NCBI GenBank assembly: GCA_014529385.2
Contig: CM043960.1
Span: 78,954,832-79,018,831 of the forward strand
DNA length: 64,000 bases
Direction of reading: 5' to 3'
Source: Adiantum capillus-veneris
Taxonomy: Eukaryota > Streptophyta > Polypodiopsida > Polypodiales > Pteridaceae
The notes under the pieces are model-generated. The model worked only from the letters and a program-made list of their open reading frames with translations, was not told the DNA's origin and made no database searches. Shown here one piece after another: positions 20,471-31,573 of the stretch. Numbering within the stretch: position 1 is the stretch's first letter; every line of letters starts with the position of its first letter. A program made the position numbers and the translations under genes.

Positions 20471-21332
20471 AATCAAAACGCATGGGCCATTTGAAAAATG
20501 GGGGATAGATGCAATAGGGCCACTACCTTGCACTCAATTAGGGAAGAAATACATCATTATGGGGGTGGAGTACATGACCAGATGGGCAGAAGCTCGTCCC
20601 ACAAAGCGCATCACAGCCAAGGACGTGAGTGATTTCATTTTTGAATGCCTTTGTTGCCGTTTTGGCACACCTTTGGAGATTCTCTCGGATAGGGGACCGG
20701 GATTTCGAGCTGATTTAGTCGGGCAATTGATGAGCAAGTTAAAAATCAAGCACAGGCACTCTACACAATACTACCCTTAGTGCAATGGTCTTGTGGAAAA
20801 GGTAAATGGTCTTATATGTAAAATCATCACTAAGCAAGTGCATTTATATCCTAAGGCATGGGACAAACACCTAGATGCAGCACTTTGGGCCTACAGAACA
20901 TCCTTTAAAACATCCTTGGGGTATACACCTTTTCACTTGGTTTACGGGAAAGAGGCACTATTGCCTATAGAAGTGGAGCTAGCGAGCCTCCGAGTTCTAA
21001 AAGCACATCAAGAGGATAGTCAAGAGAAGCAGGTGGAAGGAAGAATCATCGATTTGGAGAGGTTAGGGCTAGATCGAGAGTCAGCAGTGAAGTACTATGC
21101 AGCCCAGGCAGAGAAGAAACGAAAGAAGTTCAATCGCAACCTTGTCAAGAAAGGTATCAAGGAAGGTTCTTTAGTGCTCAGATACGACAATCGCTTTGAT
21201 CGCAGGAAGGATGGTAAGTTCTTGCTTAAGTGGGAAGGCCCTTTTGTAGTGATACAGAGGTTCTCAAATGGTAGTTACCAACTAGGTGACCTAGATGGTA
21301 AGGTACATCAGACCCCGGTAAATGGTTGCTGA
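20471..21332 (+). pseudogene. Element 2 integrase core and C-terminal domain
   Basis: This is the continuation of the integrase broken by the CACTA element. The first codons read PFEKWGIDAIGPL (first catalytic Asp), then YMTRWAEA, LEILSDRGPGFRADL (second Asp) and CNGLVEKVNGL (the Glu). Just before the Glu an in-frame TAG (20778-20780) follows YYP. After the core come WAYRTSFKTSLGYTPFHLVYG and a GPY/F-like module (KWEGPFVVIQRFSNGSYQLGDLDG). The reading ends with TGA in VNGC*, where element 3 has VNGWRLKPY, so the last Trp codon is also mutated. It is a close relative of element 3's integrase. Confidence 0.9.
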
Positions 21333-21763
21333 TTGAAGGCCTACCAATGTCGTCTTTCACAGCCATATGCTGGTGAAATCAATGCGAAGGATGGTTCAGA
21401 GGAGAGCTCATCATATTCGAGCTCCAACTAAGGTAACAATCATGTACATAGTTGTTTCAAAAGAAAAAAAAAATAAAAGAAAAAAAAAAAGGAAGAAAAA
21501 AAGAAAAAAAAAGAATGCTACCAGTGAAAGTGGATATTGACAATGGATGGGGTATGGCTTTCAAGGGTCTAGGAGACCAATTGTTAGTCATGGATGGATA
21601 CAATTATTCATCAGAAAGGACTAAACAGGGTGCATCAGCCAAGAAAGCAGTAACATGGCAAATTCAATTGGTACCAGGTAGGTAAGTATTCAAGAGAACC
21701 CTATTGTAGCACAACCTACAGCTAGAGGCATCAAATACCTCTAGCTTAAGGGGGAGGGCTATA
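21333..21763 (+). other. Element 2 3' untranslated region with polypurine tract
   Basis: A-rich simple sequence at 21458-21520, no gene. TTAAGGGGGAGGGCTATA at about 21744-21763 is a good polypurine tract just before the LTR start, matching the CTTGGGGGAGGGCTAATA tract of element 3. Confidence 0.75.
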
Positions 21764-22046
21764 TGATGCATGGTTTTTAGGACCCCTTCTGAAGATGCAA
21801 TAAAGGAACAGTCAGTTGTTGGGGAGATGAGGATACTCTAGTCCAAGGGATCTCGAAAGAGAAGAAAAATCTACTTCACAAGCACCAAAGAGTAAAAAGT
21901 GCCATGGATAGAAGATACGTGGGAACGAGCTCTTATGCATGCCTACAACCTATATCTTACAGAATAGCCCATTCTAGGTGTGAATTTCTAGTGAAATTTA
22001 CACGAGGATGTTCGTGTGGACTCACAGCACAGCATACTCCGTTTTC

Positions 22047-22190
22047 ACTTTTTTACCGACAGTAAATATTTTTTACCTACAATAAATATTTTTCACCTAC
22101 ATGGTAAATACAAATCACTTTTTACCTACAGTAACTTTTTTACCCATGGTAAATATTTTTTACTACACCATAAGTATTTGGTAGGTAACA
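22047..22190. repeat. Degenerate ~20-bp tandem repeat
   Basis: Six or seven copies of a TTTTTACCTACAGTAAATAT-like unit within the LTR of element 2. Some units are self-complementary in part (TTTACC/GGTAAA). Confidence 0.75.
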
Positions 22191-22667
22191 GTTCACTGTT
22201 ACTAGAAGCAGTGATTGGGCATCAACAATGCATTTACAGGAGGAGAAAAGGGGAAAATCTTATGGTAAAGGTGAGTCAACAGGGATAAAGACTTTTGAGT
22301 TGAAAAGAGACATGCTGATTTTTTCAAAGAACACATGTCAAAAGACGCCATGGTTGAGGATTTTTTGAGAATTTGATATTCAGGACGACCCAGCTGCCAC
22401 CTCCCCCCCGTAGGTCCCCCCCTGACATGTGCAGAACCTCCAGTTTCAACAGCCACCTTACCTGCTCTTAAATGCTGGTCAAGGCCTTATCCCCATGTGT
22501 CACAATCTGAAAAATCAGCATTTACCCTCCCCTCTCACATCACTCTAGAGAATATGTTGATGGTGACATATCAGGTGACCTTAATCTGTTGACCACCCTA
22601 TCAAAAAGTAACCCCAATCAGCGGATTTAAGCATGTTTATCCCTAATCCTAAACCCTCTCAGAAACC

Positions 22668-22676
22668 TATATAAGG
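22668..22676 (+). promoter_or_regulatory. TATA box of the element 2 LTR
   Basis: TATATAAGG lies about 900 bp into the LTR, followed by a CT-rich stretch. This is the expected U3/R layout. Confidence 0.6.
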
Positions 22677-23272
22677 AGGCCTTCTCTCACTCAAAACCAA
22701 CACTTCACCCACTTCACCAAGCAATGAAGCTAAGACGACATTGCTCACAACAAGGAGCTATGGATGGAGCTCTACTCTCTCCCTCTCTCTCTCTCCCTCT
22801 AGTATGCTACATTACTAGCCCTAAAACCTAAATAAGGAGTCTTCTCTCATGCTCCATGGCCACCATCCTCGCCATCATTCTCTAAGGTATTGATGTGTTG
22901 CTAGTAGGATCATACGTACTTGCTGGGTTGATTGTTTTTTGACAAGGGATTATGCCATCCTTGGCTTGCTTCTCTATATCCTTGTTATGTATGATCAGAT
23001 GCCGTTGTATTGTTAAGCTGATGTCTTGTATATATATATGCTACATAAGGTCCCTAAGCTTCGTTTCTATGTGTTTTGCCATATGTTTTGATGCCATCAT
23101 AATGCCAGAAGTCTCACTTGCCTATGTGCATTATGTGTGAGGTCCCTAAACCTCTTAATTTAGGGTGGTGCCCCCTTTGTTTTGTTCTTTGCTTGTTTGC
23201 ATGAGGCGTGGTTTGTGGAGTGTGCACGAGTACAGAGGCCACCCGATTGCACTGCTTTTTTTCCCGCTATCA

Positions 23273-24449
23273 GCATTCATGCAAACAAATCCTTTCAATC
23301 AGCAACTATTTTTAGTACTCCATAATATATTGCAAATGATCGTAAGTATGGAAACATTTACAACTACTGTTTTGCAATGCCTATTTGAGAAGTACTTAGC
23401 AAATTTCATAACAGAATCTATTGGCCCAGTATTATTTGCATCACAACTAGACTCATCAATTGAAAGCATTGCAAGGTTCAATTCTTTGTACAAAACTTGT
23501 AGTACATCAATGAGTCTTAACAATAAAGGTTATAAAGATTTTTACTCACAATTGTGAAAAAGCCCTTGTCGTCATCCTTCATAATGCTACAACTAGAGAA
23601 AGAAAACAGAAAATAGTGGGCAAATCACTTGTACATTTTCAAAAAGGCCTTGTAATTATAGATACGTCAACTATGGGTTTAATATATTGTGCCTTCACAA
23701 GTTTGCATTCACATTGTAAGCTCATTTGTTGGACAACTGAAGACTGTGATATCTTAATGCACTTATGGAGAGAGAACATAAATAAATCAATAAGTCAAAT
23801 TGCATATTTTTTTCTTGAAAAGAAACCACTTTGTCAAAATACACACTGTGCAATTACGTCAAGTCTATAAAAAAAATAATGAAGGCACTAAACGACATGC
23901 CTACCTATCCGTGCAAAAAATGAGGACGCTTGCTTTTTCGCTCACAAGTGGCACTGATGTTCCATCCAATATGCTCAAATAATGAAAAAAAATTGCAAGA
24001 GAGACTATTGTAAATACAATTGTCATGCATGTATTTGCAAAACAAACCATTCTAAGGTGTCGTTTAAGAGCTTGCTCATGTTAGGCTTTAATGAGTCTTT
24101 AGTGCCAATCACACAACTTAACTATTATGGAATTGATATTTTATTATTTATTGTAGCTGACATGTGGAAAAGGTTTGATTGATCTAGGCCTATGCGAACG
24201 GATATGTATATTATGTACATTTTACTATTCAAGAACTCTTTTAGGAGCTTTGACCATTTATGACCGGTCGCCAATTTGTACTCACTTTGACCATTCAAGA
24301 AATCTATAAATCAAATACGTGCAAGAGGGAAAGATGGTCACTCTTGCACGCAGGGATATTGCACCCGGTGTCTGTGTTATTGTCTTCTCCTCTCCTCTCT
24401 TCTTTCTCATTGTGACGACGTAGCACTCCCCTCTAGGAGGTGCATCTGC
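23273..24449 (+). pseudogene. Base-layer element, left fragment (unknown coding remnant)
   Basis: The first frame reads FNQQLFLVLHNILQMIVSMETF... and ends near 23557. Further frames follow (KSLVHFQKGLVIIDTSTMGL, ICWTTEDCDILMHLW, and a Cys-rich CKRDYCKYNCHACICK at about 23990-24050). I do not recognise the family. From about 24119 to 24449 the sequence matches the end of the ~0.8-kb unit tandemly repeated at 43457-47670, which ties this fragment to the Helitron-class relic on the far side of element 5. The stretch 23275-23460 recurs with roughly 90% identity at 63821-64000. Confidence 0.5.
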
Positions 24450-25012
24450 ACGTGTGAACGTTGCCTTCCAAGCACTCATGAAACACACGGAACCGGGTTC
24501 AAAGTAAGCAAAGTGTATGCTTTGGGGTGCCCCATAGCCATAAAAGCTACAAGAATGCTCCCTCTCAAACCGTCAAGAAGCACATACACACAACCACACA
24601 CCTTCTCTCTCTTCTCTCAAGAACGGCTATAGCGATGAACACACAAAGAAAATTTTGCTAATCTAGAGCACACAAGAGATATGAAAGCCATCATCATCCT
24701 CACTCTCTCCTCACTTCCTCCATGGATCTTGCAAGAAAGCACACAAACAAGAGAGAGCAAGAGAGTGCCCAAACCAAGAGAGTTTGAAATGAACCCTGAG
24801 AGGGAAGACAAAGGAAAAGTTGGTTACAACTTCCCTCAAGCTCTCAAATCACACAACCACTCAAACATCCCCTTTTCTTTATTTGATTCCAAGAATTAAA
24901 AGAGTTACAAGCTTAGGCTTATGATTTCAATTGTGTATACAAGGCTTATGGATTGACTTTTTTAAACTAGAGAGAGTTTTTTATGCTTTGGCCTTCACAA
25001 ATGTGGACCCGC

Positions 25013-26153
25013 TGCCAGGAGTTTTTTGGAAGAAGTGATTGCGTATATGTACATACCCATGCATGGTGCATCGAATAAAGGATTGCCCATTTTCCATAGC
25101 CAGGAGGTTAAGTGGGGCCCACATGTGTACAGGTAGGGCAGCATGCACATAGTGCATCGATTTTCACTATCACCAGTACCAGTGTGTGTTTCTTACAATA
25201 ATGAGGAGTTGATAGCACGTAAAAATTCTCGAGGAAGCTATCCGTGGGCCGACGACATGAGGTAAGCAGGTGCGTCAGATGGCATCTAGTGGCGTCAGGA
25301 GGCCGAATGGGGTCAATATTTGCACGTGGATGAGTACGGACACGACGTGGATGTTTTCTTGTGATAATTATGCAGAAAGTTCATCATGAGGACCATCTTT
25401 TGGGGACACTTCACGTGGTGGCGGGATGCATTATAAAAAAAAAGCTGAGTGCCAGGTGTGCGGATGATGCAAAATAGTGACAACTATGCACTGCGAGGTC
25501 AGTTTTTGGCCTGTTCGGGGTCCGTTTGAGGTCATCTAAAAGGCCAAGGGTGCCCAAGTAATAAAGCTAAGTGTGGGAACTGAAAAAAAAAAGAGAAAAT
25601 CAGAAAAAGAGTGGAGAGAAGAGGAGGAACAGCCAAAACTGTGTTTTTGCCCATTTTGGAGCCTGTGTTGTCCGTAAACTGCTCATCCGAGGTCAGATTT
25701 GAGCACTTTGACATTGTAACTGGGGTTTTGGGCTGTTCCAGACGCCATGGCGCTGTCCATTTTGCCAAATTACTCACTATTTTTTTGTTGTTTTTCTGTG
25801 TAATCTTCTCCTGTGAGTGAAGCATTTGCTTAACTTTGTGGTTGTATCTGGTGTATTTCTTCAATACTGTGTGAGCTATTTGCCCCATTGGTGTTGGCCC
25901 AAGCTCAAGTGTATCTAAACATCAGAAATTCTCCTCTTTTGAGCTGAGTTTTTGGGTGTGTGTGTGTGAGTGTCTCTCTGTTTGGAGTGGGTAAATGGGT
26001 AGTCTCTCTCCTTTCACTCCATAGGTGTGTTCCCTGTCTCGGCCAGGTGGGTTGTGTAAGCCGAGTGGTTCCCCATAGTGTGTGTGTATATCATTCCAAG
26101 AGTTTGTGTTGGGTCAGTATAGAGGCGTTCTGTGTGTTTCCATCCCGCCCACA
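25013..26153 (+). repeat. 5' LTR of element 4
   Basis: It starts TGCCAGGAGTTTTTTGG and ends CATCCCGCCCACA. The next bases contain AGCGCCCCCATGGAGGA, the counterpart of the TGGTGCCCCCACTGAGGA primer-site region of element 3. No TATA box is obvious. Confidence 0.8.
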
Positions 26154-26892
26154 TTCTTTTAGCGCCCCCATGGAGGATCTTCTTCGAGTACCTTCTACTT
26201 CGAGCTTCAAGCTTCCAGATTCGGGATTACAGGTGGCAGACTACAGGTTACAGGTTACAGGGAGAGGTATAGGTATAGATGATTTACACAAGTACAGGTC
26301 GCTAGAGTAGAGTGATACACTAACAAAGGAAGCCACTTACAGTTGCCGTGGCTATGGATCATTTGGCGCCTGTTTGAGAGCATTGTCTATTGATATTGTA
26401 CGTTACTTGCGGAAACTGCCATTGTACGCCTTTGTGGAGCGATACTTGGTTTTATTTGGCAGTCCCAGCCATTTCTGAGACTTGGTCTGGAAGATAGCCA
26501 TTTCTGAGACTTGAATATACACGATTTGCATTAGCCTTCGTGAGAGGGTCGATAGTGTGAGGTTTTATTGAGCTAGGGGATTCTCAAATGTGGAGATACT
26601 TTCGGTGATATAGGTAGCTAAGCACCCTTTTCGTGACCTCGCCATAGGTTATGTATTAGTGATTCCTATTTGATGCTCGGGTTCTATTGTTGGCAGTTTA
26701 TGCATACATATACAGTCTATATTTTGGGTTCTTACTGCTCTACTTATGGGGAAACTCAGCCAAAATTTTTCCAAATTGTGATGGCTGGTTTTTTGGTCTT
26801 TTGAGCCATTTACGTTGTTATGCTGCTGAAATTTTGGCAAAATCAGAGGATAAGACAGGTGTGCTTTCTTGGGAGCTGCATGGTTGACTTTA
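26154..26892. other. Element 4 leader
   Basis: Untranslated region between the LTR and the small upstream frame, with short direct repeats (CAGGTTACAGG..., CCATTTCTGAGACTTG). No gene is seen. Confidence 0.6.
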
Positions 26893-27109
26893 ATGGATGA
26901 TCAAAATGGCCCTCAATTCACTCCTTTTCATTTAACGCAAAATCCAGATAAATGTTCATGTGTCTAGGAAGATTTTTTTCCAGCAACGCATAGTCTTTAT
27001 ATTCGGGCCAAGAAGATTAAGAGAGATCCTGGAATGTCCTTTGCCTGTTGTAATTCCGATGATTAACTATGAAAACTCATTTGATGTGCATGTGTTTGTC
27101 CTTATCTAA
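26893..27109 (+). pseudogene. Conserved ~70-residue frame upstream of gag (element 4 copy)
   Basis: It starts MDDQNGPQFTPFHLTQN and, after one single-base shift near 26950, continues VHVSRKIFFQQRIVFIFG, then RLREILECPLP, INYENSFDVHVFVLI and a stop. About 70% of the residues match the first upstream frame of element 3 (33706-33921). The family is unknown to me. The pattern (alternating hydrophobic residues, a central basic/Gln patch, a C-terminal DVHVFVL strand) suggests a small beta-rich domain. It has no signal peptide or membrane helix. Confidence 0.6.
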
Positions 27110-27212
27110 AGTTGAGCTCCATTGAAGTTTCTGGGAATTGAGTCAGTCAAAAGTTTTGGGTTCTTGTACGTGTGTTCAAAGGTGTTCTCAACACATCGTA
27201 ATTTGGGTATCC

Positions 27213-28229
27213 ATGGATTTCTCTTATCTGGAGTTTCATGGAAGAAGTGATGAAGATGTGGAAGACTTTTTGGAAAAGATGGAGGTTGCCTGCATTAGAA
27301 ACTAGATTCATGACCCGGCGCAGATGTTACACCTTCTCCAAATTTGTTTGAAGAGTGATGCACAAGTTTGGTCCAAAGCATTTGAAGAGGAGTTGCGTGG
27401 GGCTGATCCACCCGTAAGGTTGAGTTGGGACAATCTACGACATGGGTTGGAAGTGGAGTTTGTGAAGATAGAAGATCCTGACAAAGTGTGGCAAGAAGTA
27501 CAAAGTTTGGTGAAAAGGGAAGGTGAGCTAGTAGATGCGCACATACGTAAGTTCTCATTGGCATGGGAGAGGATGTGCAAGGCCTTAGCACCACTGGTAC
27601 CCCCGCCTGACATGATGAAGAAGCACAGGTTCTTGGCTGGTCTTTGGGAGAACATACGTTGGAGAGTGGAGCTAAAGAAACCTAGAACATATGAAGATGC
27701 ACTAGAGGTAGCAAGGAACAAAGAGTGGAAGCTGAGGAAAATGAGCTAGCTAGGAGTAGAGTCTTTTCCCATGAGGTCTGAATTTCAGCCTATGGACTGT
27801 TTACAAGGTCGCATGCCAGGGGCTCGTCATGAACCAGTGGTTCCTGTTGCTTCTTAGGTTATGCCAGCATTGGTCACTACAGCAGTGCAAGATGATGGGC
27901 TAAGGCAAGACATGAGGCAAGTGGTAGATTTAATGAAGAATCTCAGCCTAAACCTGCTAGGTAGTGTGGGAAATAATCAAGGTCAAGGGAGGTTTGCAAA
28001 TCAGCCAGGTGGTGAAGAAAAACCTAGGAATGGTGTTGGACAAAACAATGGTAGGTACTGGAGGCAGACGCCCATGTGTTATAATTGCAGAGAGTTGGGC
28101 CACATCAACCCGCAATGTGATAAGCCACCAAGGATGGGGGGAGACATGTATCCATTGCCAAGACAGGTGCTAACTAGGTCAAATGATTATGGCATCAAAA
28201 TCAAGGGTAAAAAGGAACCAGTGGGTTAA
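27213..28229 (+). pseudogene. gag: Element 4 Gag
   Basis: It starts MDFSYLEFHGRSDEDVEDFLEKMEV and hits an in-frame TAG at 27303-27305. It then continues with QVWSKAFEEEL, LSWDNLRHGLEVEFVK, LVDAHIRKFSLAWERM and HRFLAGLWENIRWRVELK, a retrotransposon Gag pattern. Further stops follow at 27747 and near 27858. The last frame has QDMRQVVDLMKNLSL and a CCHC knuckle, CYNCRELGHINPQC (C-X2-C-X4-H-X4-C, intact). A plausible start is 27213, because upstream reading is closed. Confidence 0.75.
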
Positions 28230-28255
28230 CCCAGGAGGAAAAGGGAAAGACAAAA

Positions 28256-29132
28256 GTGCTAAGTGTAGTCACCTTGGAGAAGGCATCAAAGCTAGAGGAT
28301 ACATTAGTGATGCCTATTGGGAAGAGGACCACAGAGGACAAGGAAGGAAGAAGTTCCCTAGGTCCTAGTAAGAAGAAGGGAAAGAGCCATGAAGGTGAGG
28401 ATGTCAAGGCCAAGAGGAAAAGAAGGGCTCGTTGCAAGTTTCATGTTTCAGATTTTCCACTAGGGGATGGGCAATTAAGCTATGACTTGAAGGAGGATTT
28501 GACAAGCAGGAAGGCAGATGTTACTTTTGGTCAGCTTATAGAGATGGTGCCTAAGCTAAAGCGACAAAGGAAGAGGATGGTTAACCCAATGGAGAAAGAG
28601 CCAGAGAGAGGTTCAGTAAAGGTGTTGGCAATGGATGAGCTACCAGACATTTGTCCAATAGTAGATGTGTGGCACAAAAGAAAAAATCTGGGACAAGGTT
28701 ATGTGGACGGTGGAGCCCAAATATGTCATAACACACTCATGCGCTGAGAAGATGGGTCTTATAGTGACTCGGGTGTCAGGCTTCCAAATCAGATTGGCAA
28801 ACCATCAGAAAGTAAAATGTTTGCGTGTTGTAAAGAGATTAGAAGTGGAGGAATATGATGCAAAGGCGGTGGTTGATTTTCATGTGATGCCAACGGGGTT
28901 GGGAGCATATCCTATTATAATGGGCAGACCATGGTTACGTGCAGTGGGAGCTGTTCAAGATTGGCGACGTGGTACAATTAGCCTCTATGGAAAGACATGT
29001 GCCAAGAAGCTATATAATATGGATACAAGGAAACGATTGGAGGAGCTTTATGAAGATGAGGATGAGTCTAGTGATGAAGACTATTCCACAGTGACTGATG
29101 AGGACAGTGATAGCAGTACCAACCAGCAGTGA
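28256..29132 (+). pseudogene. Element 4 protease region
   Basis: Two overlapping frames. The first (28256-28747) is Lys/Glu-rich, then reads KFHVSDFPLGDGQLSYDLKEDL and YVDGGAQICH, the active-site region with DGGA. The second (from 28665) continues one base shifted with GFQIRLANHQKVKCL, VDFHVMPTGLGAYPIIMGRPWL and RRGTISLYG, then an acidic Asp/Glu/Ser tail. The same parts occur in one frame in element 3 (YVDGGAQMC... YPIIIGRPWL). Confidence 0.75.
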
Positions 29133-29564
29133 TGAGGATGCTGATGTTGCATTTCTTTTGATGGACAAAGAAATCTAGGAGTCTGGTTTCATTTGCAAAT
29201 GAGATTGAAGATGAAATTGAAGGGCCTTATGAAGTGATTGAAGGGTTGATGCAAACTAAAGTTGAATTGTCAAAGAAGCAAGAATTGATGACACAAATGA
29301 ACAGTGGAGACCTCTCAGCCATGGAGAGGGAGATATATTTGCACATGCCGGTCTATGCCAAAGTAATTGATGGTTTTCTTGATGCAAGGTTGATATATGG
29401 CATCTCTACACGTTTTCCTTGGGAACCAGGTAGAAGCTTGATTAAGTTTTTGAGGTAGGGAATGCAAAGTGTTTTTGTGTGGGATCCAGGTGGAAGGAGT
29501 CTCATATCTCTTTTTGCTGTTGCTGATCATGAATGATCTAGCAGGCTAGGGGATGGGCAAATTA
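29133..29564 (+). other. Element 4 3' region
   Basis: A weak continuation of the acidic linker (frame 29234-29458, with KVIDGFLDARLIYG), then the sequence ends at a weak purine tract (GGCTAGGGGATGGG, about 29544-29557) before the 3' LTR. There is no RT. Confidence 0.5.
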
Positions 29565-30730
29565 TGTCAGGAGTTTTTTGGAAGAAGTGATTGCGTATAT
29601 GTACATACCCATGCATGGTGCATAGAATAAAGACTATTGCCCATTTTTCATAGCCAGGTGGTTTCGTGGGGCCCACATGTGTACAGGTAGGGCAGCATGT
29701 ACATAGTGCATAGTTTTCACTATCACCAGTACTAGTGTGTGTTTTCTACAATAATGAGGAGTTGATACCGCATAAAACTTCTCGATCAAGCTATCCGCGG
29801 GCCGATGACATGAGGTAAGTAGGTGCGTCAAATGGCTTCTAGTGGCGTCAGGAGGCCGAATGGGGTCAATATTTGCACGTGGATGAGTACGACACATGGA
29901 TGAGTACGACACGAGGTGGATGTTTTCTTGTGATAATTATGCAGAAAGGTCATCATGAGGACCATCTTTTGGGTCCACTTCACGTGGTAGCGGGATGCAT
30001 TATTGGAAAAAAGCTGAGTGCCAGGTGTGCGGATGATGCAAAAAAGTGACAACTATGCACTGCGAGGTCAGTTTTTGGCCTGTTCGGGGTTTGTTTGAGG
30101 TCATCTAAAAGGCCAAGGGTGCTCAAGTAATAAAGCTAAGTGCGGGTACTAAAAAATCAGAGAGAAGAATAGAAAAGGAGTGGAGAGAAGAGGAGGAACA
30201 GCCGCAACTATGTTTTTGCTCATTTTGGAGCTTGTTTTGGCCATAAACTGCTCATCCGAGGTCGGATTTGAGCACGTTGACATTGTATACTGGAGTTTTG
30301 GGCCGTTCTGGATGCGATGGAGCTATCAATTTTGACAAATTACTCACTATTTTCCTGCTATTTTTTTGTGTAATCTTCTCCGGTGAGTGAAGCCTCTGCC
30401 TAACTTTGTGGTTGTATCTAGTGTATGTCTTCAATACTGTGTGAGCTAGTTGCCCCATTCGTGTTGGCCCAATCTCTATTGTATCTAAACATCAGAAATT
30501 CTCCTCTTTTGAACTGAGTTTTGTGTCTGTGTGTGTGTGTGTCTCTCTCTCTCTATGTGGAGTGGGTAAGTCGATAGTCTCTCTCCTCTCACTCCATAGG
30601 TGTGTTCCCTGTCTCGGCCAGGTGGGTTTTGTAAGCCGAGTGGTGCCCCATAGTATGTGTGTGTATATCATCCCAAGAGTGTGTTTCGGTTCATTATAGA
30701 GGTGTTCTGTGTGTTTTCATCCCGCTCACA
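29565..30730 (+). repeat. 3' LTR of element 4
   Basis: It starts TGTCAGGAGTTTTTTGG and ends CATCCCGCTCACA. It differs from the 5' LTR by roughly one base in ten plus small indels, including a tandem duplication (GGATGAGTACGACAC, about 29881-29910). Confidence 0.85.
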
Positions 30731-30892
30731 CCGCTATATAAGACAAGCATTTACAAATTATATGAGCGCAAATCATGTAGCAACAAGGGTACACAAGGAA
30801 TAAATTTCCCACAAACATGGATGGAAACAATGACTTTTAATGAGAATTTCCACTTCTTTTAGCCTTTCTGGTGTCGAAATCAGAGGCTATCA

Positions 30893-31568
30893 TTTCTCCC
30901 ACACAGCTTGTGAGCTCCCGCGAAAAAAACATGATGAAGAATCTCACTGTTCAACATACTTATTGAATTGCTTGCTTCACTTCTCACAAACCTCTTCTCC
31001 AAACTTCTTTAAAAAAAACAAAAAAACCCCCAAAACTCCATCACACTTCTCCAAAACATTCCCCAAATACTAGCAACAACCACACATCAAACTCCTACTT
31101 CTACACAAACTTCATCTCTCTTAACATAAGATAAGGAGAAAAGCATCATCAAGCTCCATCGACCAAAAACACACAAACGTCATCATGCAAGAAATAACCA
31201 CGCCTCCCAACTTCAAACACCAAAAATAATCCCCGATAAAAAATAAACATTCAAGAATTCCCTCACACAACATTTGCAATAACGCCCAACCACCCAGATA
31301 TATGGCCCTTGTTGCACTAAAAAATTGCACCTCTTTTGCCTTGGCAAACATGTGTGTATTGTGCTTATGGTGGGAATGCCTGCTTAGAACTCACACATAA
31401 TGAAAATAGGAAAATGCCAAAACATGAAACGTGTGCATTGCAAAAACCGTCCATTTTGAGTTTTTTTTGCTCGCAACCTCGGACTTCTCTTTACCCTGTT
31501 GGACCTTAAAATCACAGGGCAATCCCCTGCTAGTGCTTTTGGCTTTCTTTTTTTGTGTGATGTCCTAT
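30893..31568. other. Element 5 interior, left part
   Basis: Non-coding between the 5' LTR of element 5 and the insertion site of element 3. CA-rich, with AAAACAAAAAAACCCCC runs. No gene is seen. Confidence 0.65.
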
Positions 31569-31573
31569 GTTGG

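Larger units (their letters stand above)
21764..23272 (+). repeat. 3' LTR of element 2
   Basis: It begins TGATGCATGG right after the polypurine tract and appears to end ...GCTATCA, giving TGAT...ATCA inverted ends and a length of about 1509 bp. The right limit is set by the start of a sequence that occurs again at 63821. The partner LTR must lie left of the window, so I cannot confirm this or the target duplication (candidate GCATT). Confidence 0.7.
25013..30730 (+). mobile_element. Element 4: gypsy relative with gag and protease only
   Basis: LTRs lie at 25013-26153 and 29565-30730. The target duplication is CCGC(T) (25009-25013 and 30731-30735); one T at the 5' junction is shared or lost. 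The 3.4-kb interior holds a small upstream frame, gag and protease, and then goes directly to the 3' LTR. RT, RNase H and integrase are absent with no visible scar. It is related to element 3 in its upstream frame, gag-PR layout and primer-site region. It would depend on enzymes supplied by another element. Confidence 0.85.
24455..30892. repeat. 5' LTR of element 5, interrupted by element 4
   Basis: Segments 24455-25013 and 30736-30892 together match 42743-43456 end to end. The intact copy at 43290-43300 reads across the insertion point (gacctgctatataag) and so acts as a natural empty site. Confidence 0.85.

Noticed and set aside
22016-22288. 90-residue frame in the LTR of element 2
   Set aside because: It is a translation of the ~20-bp degenerate repeat.
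24282-24899. Small frames in the 5' LTR of element 5 and just before it (for example MKAIIILTLSSLPPW...)
   Set aside because: The matching frame in the 3' LTR copy (about 42966) is not conserved as protein.
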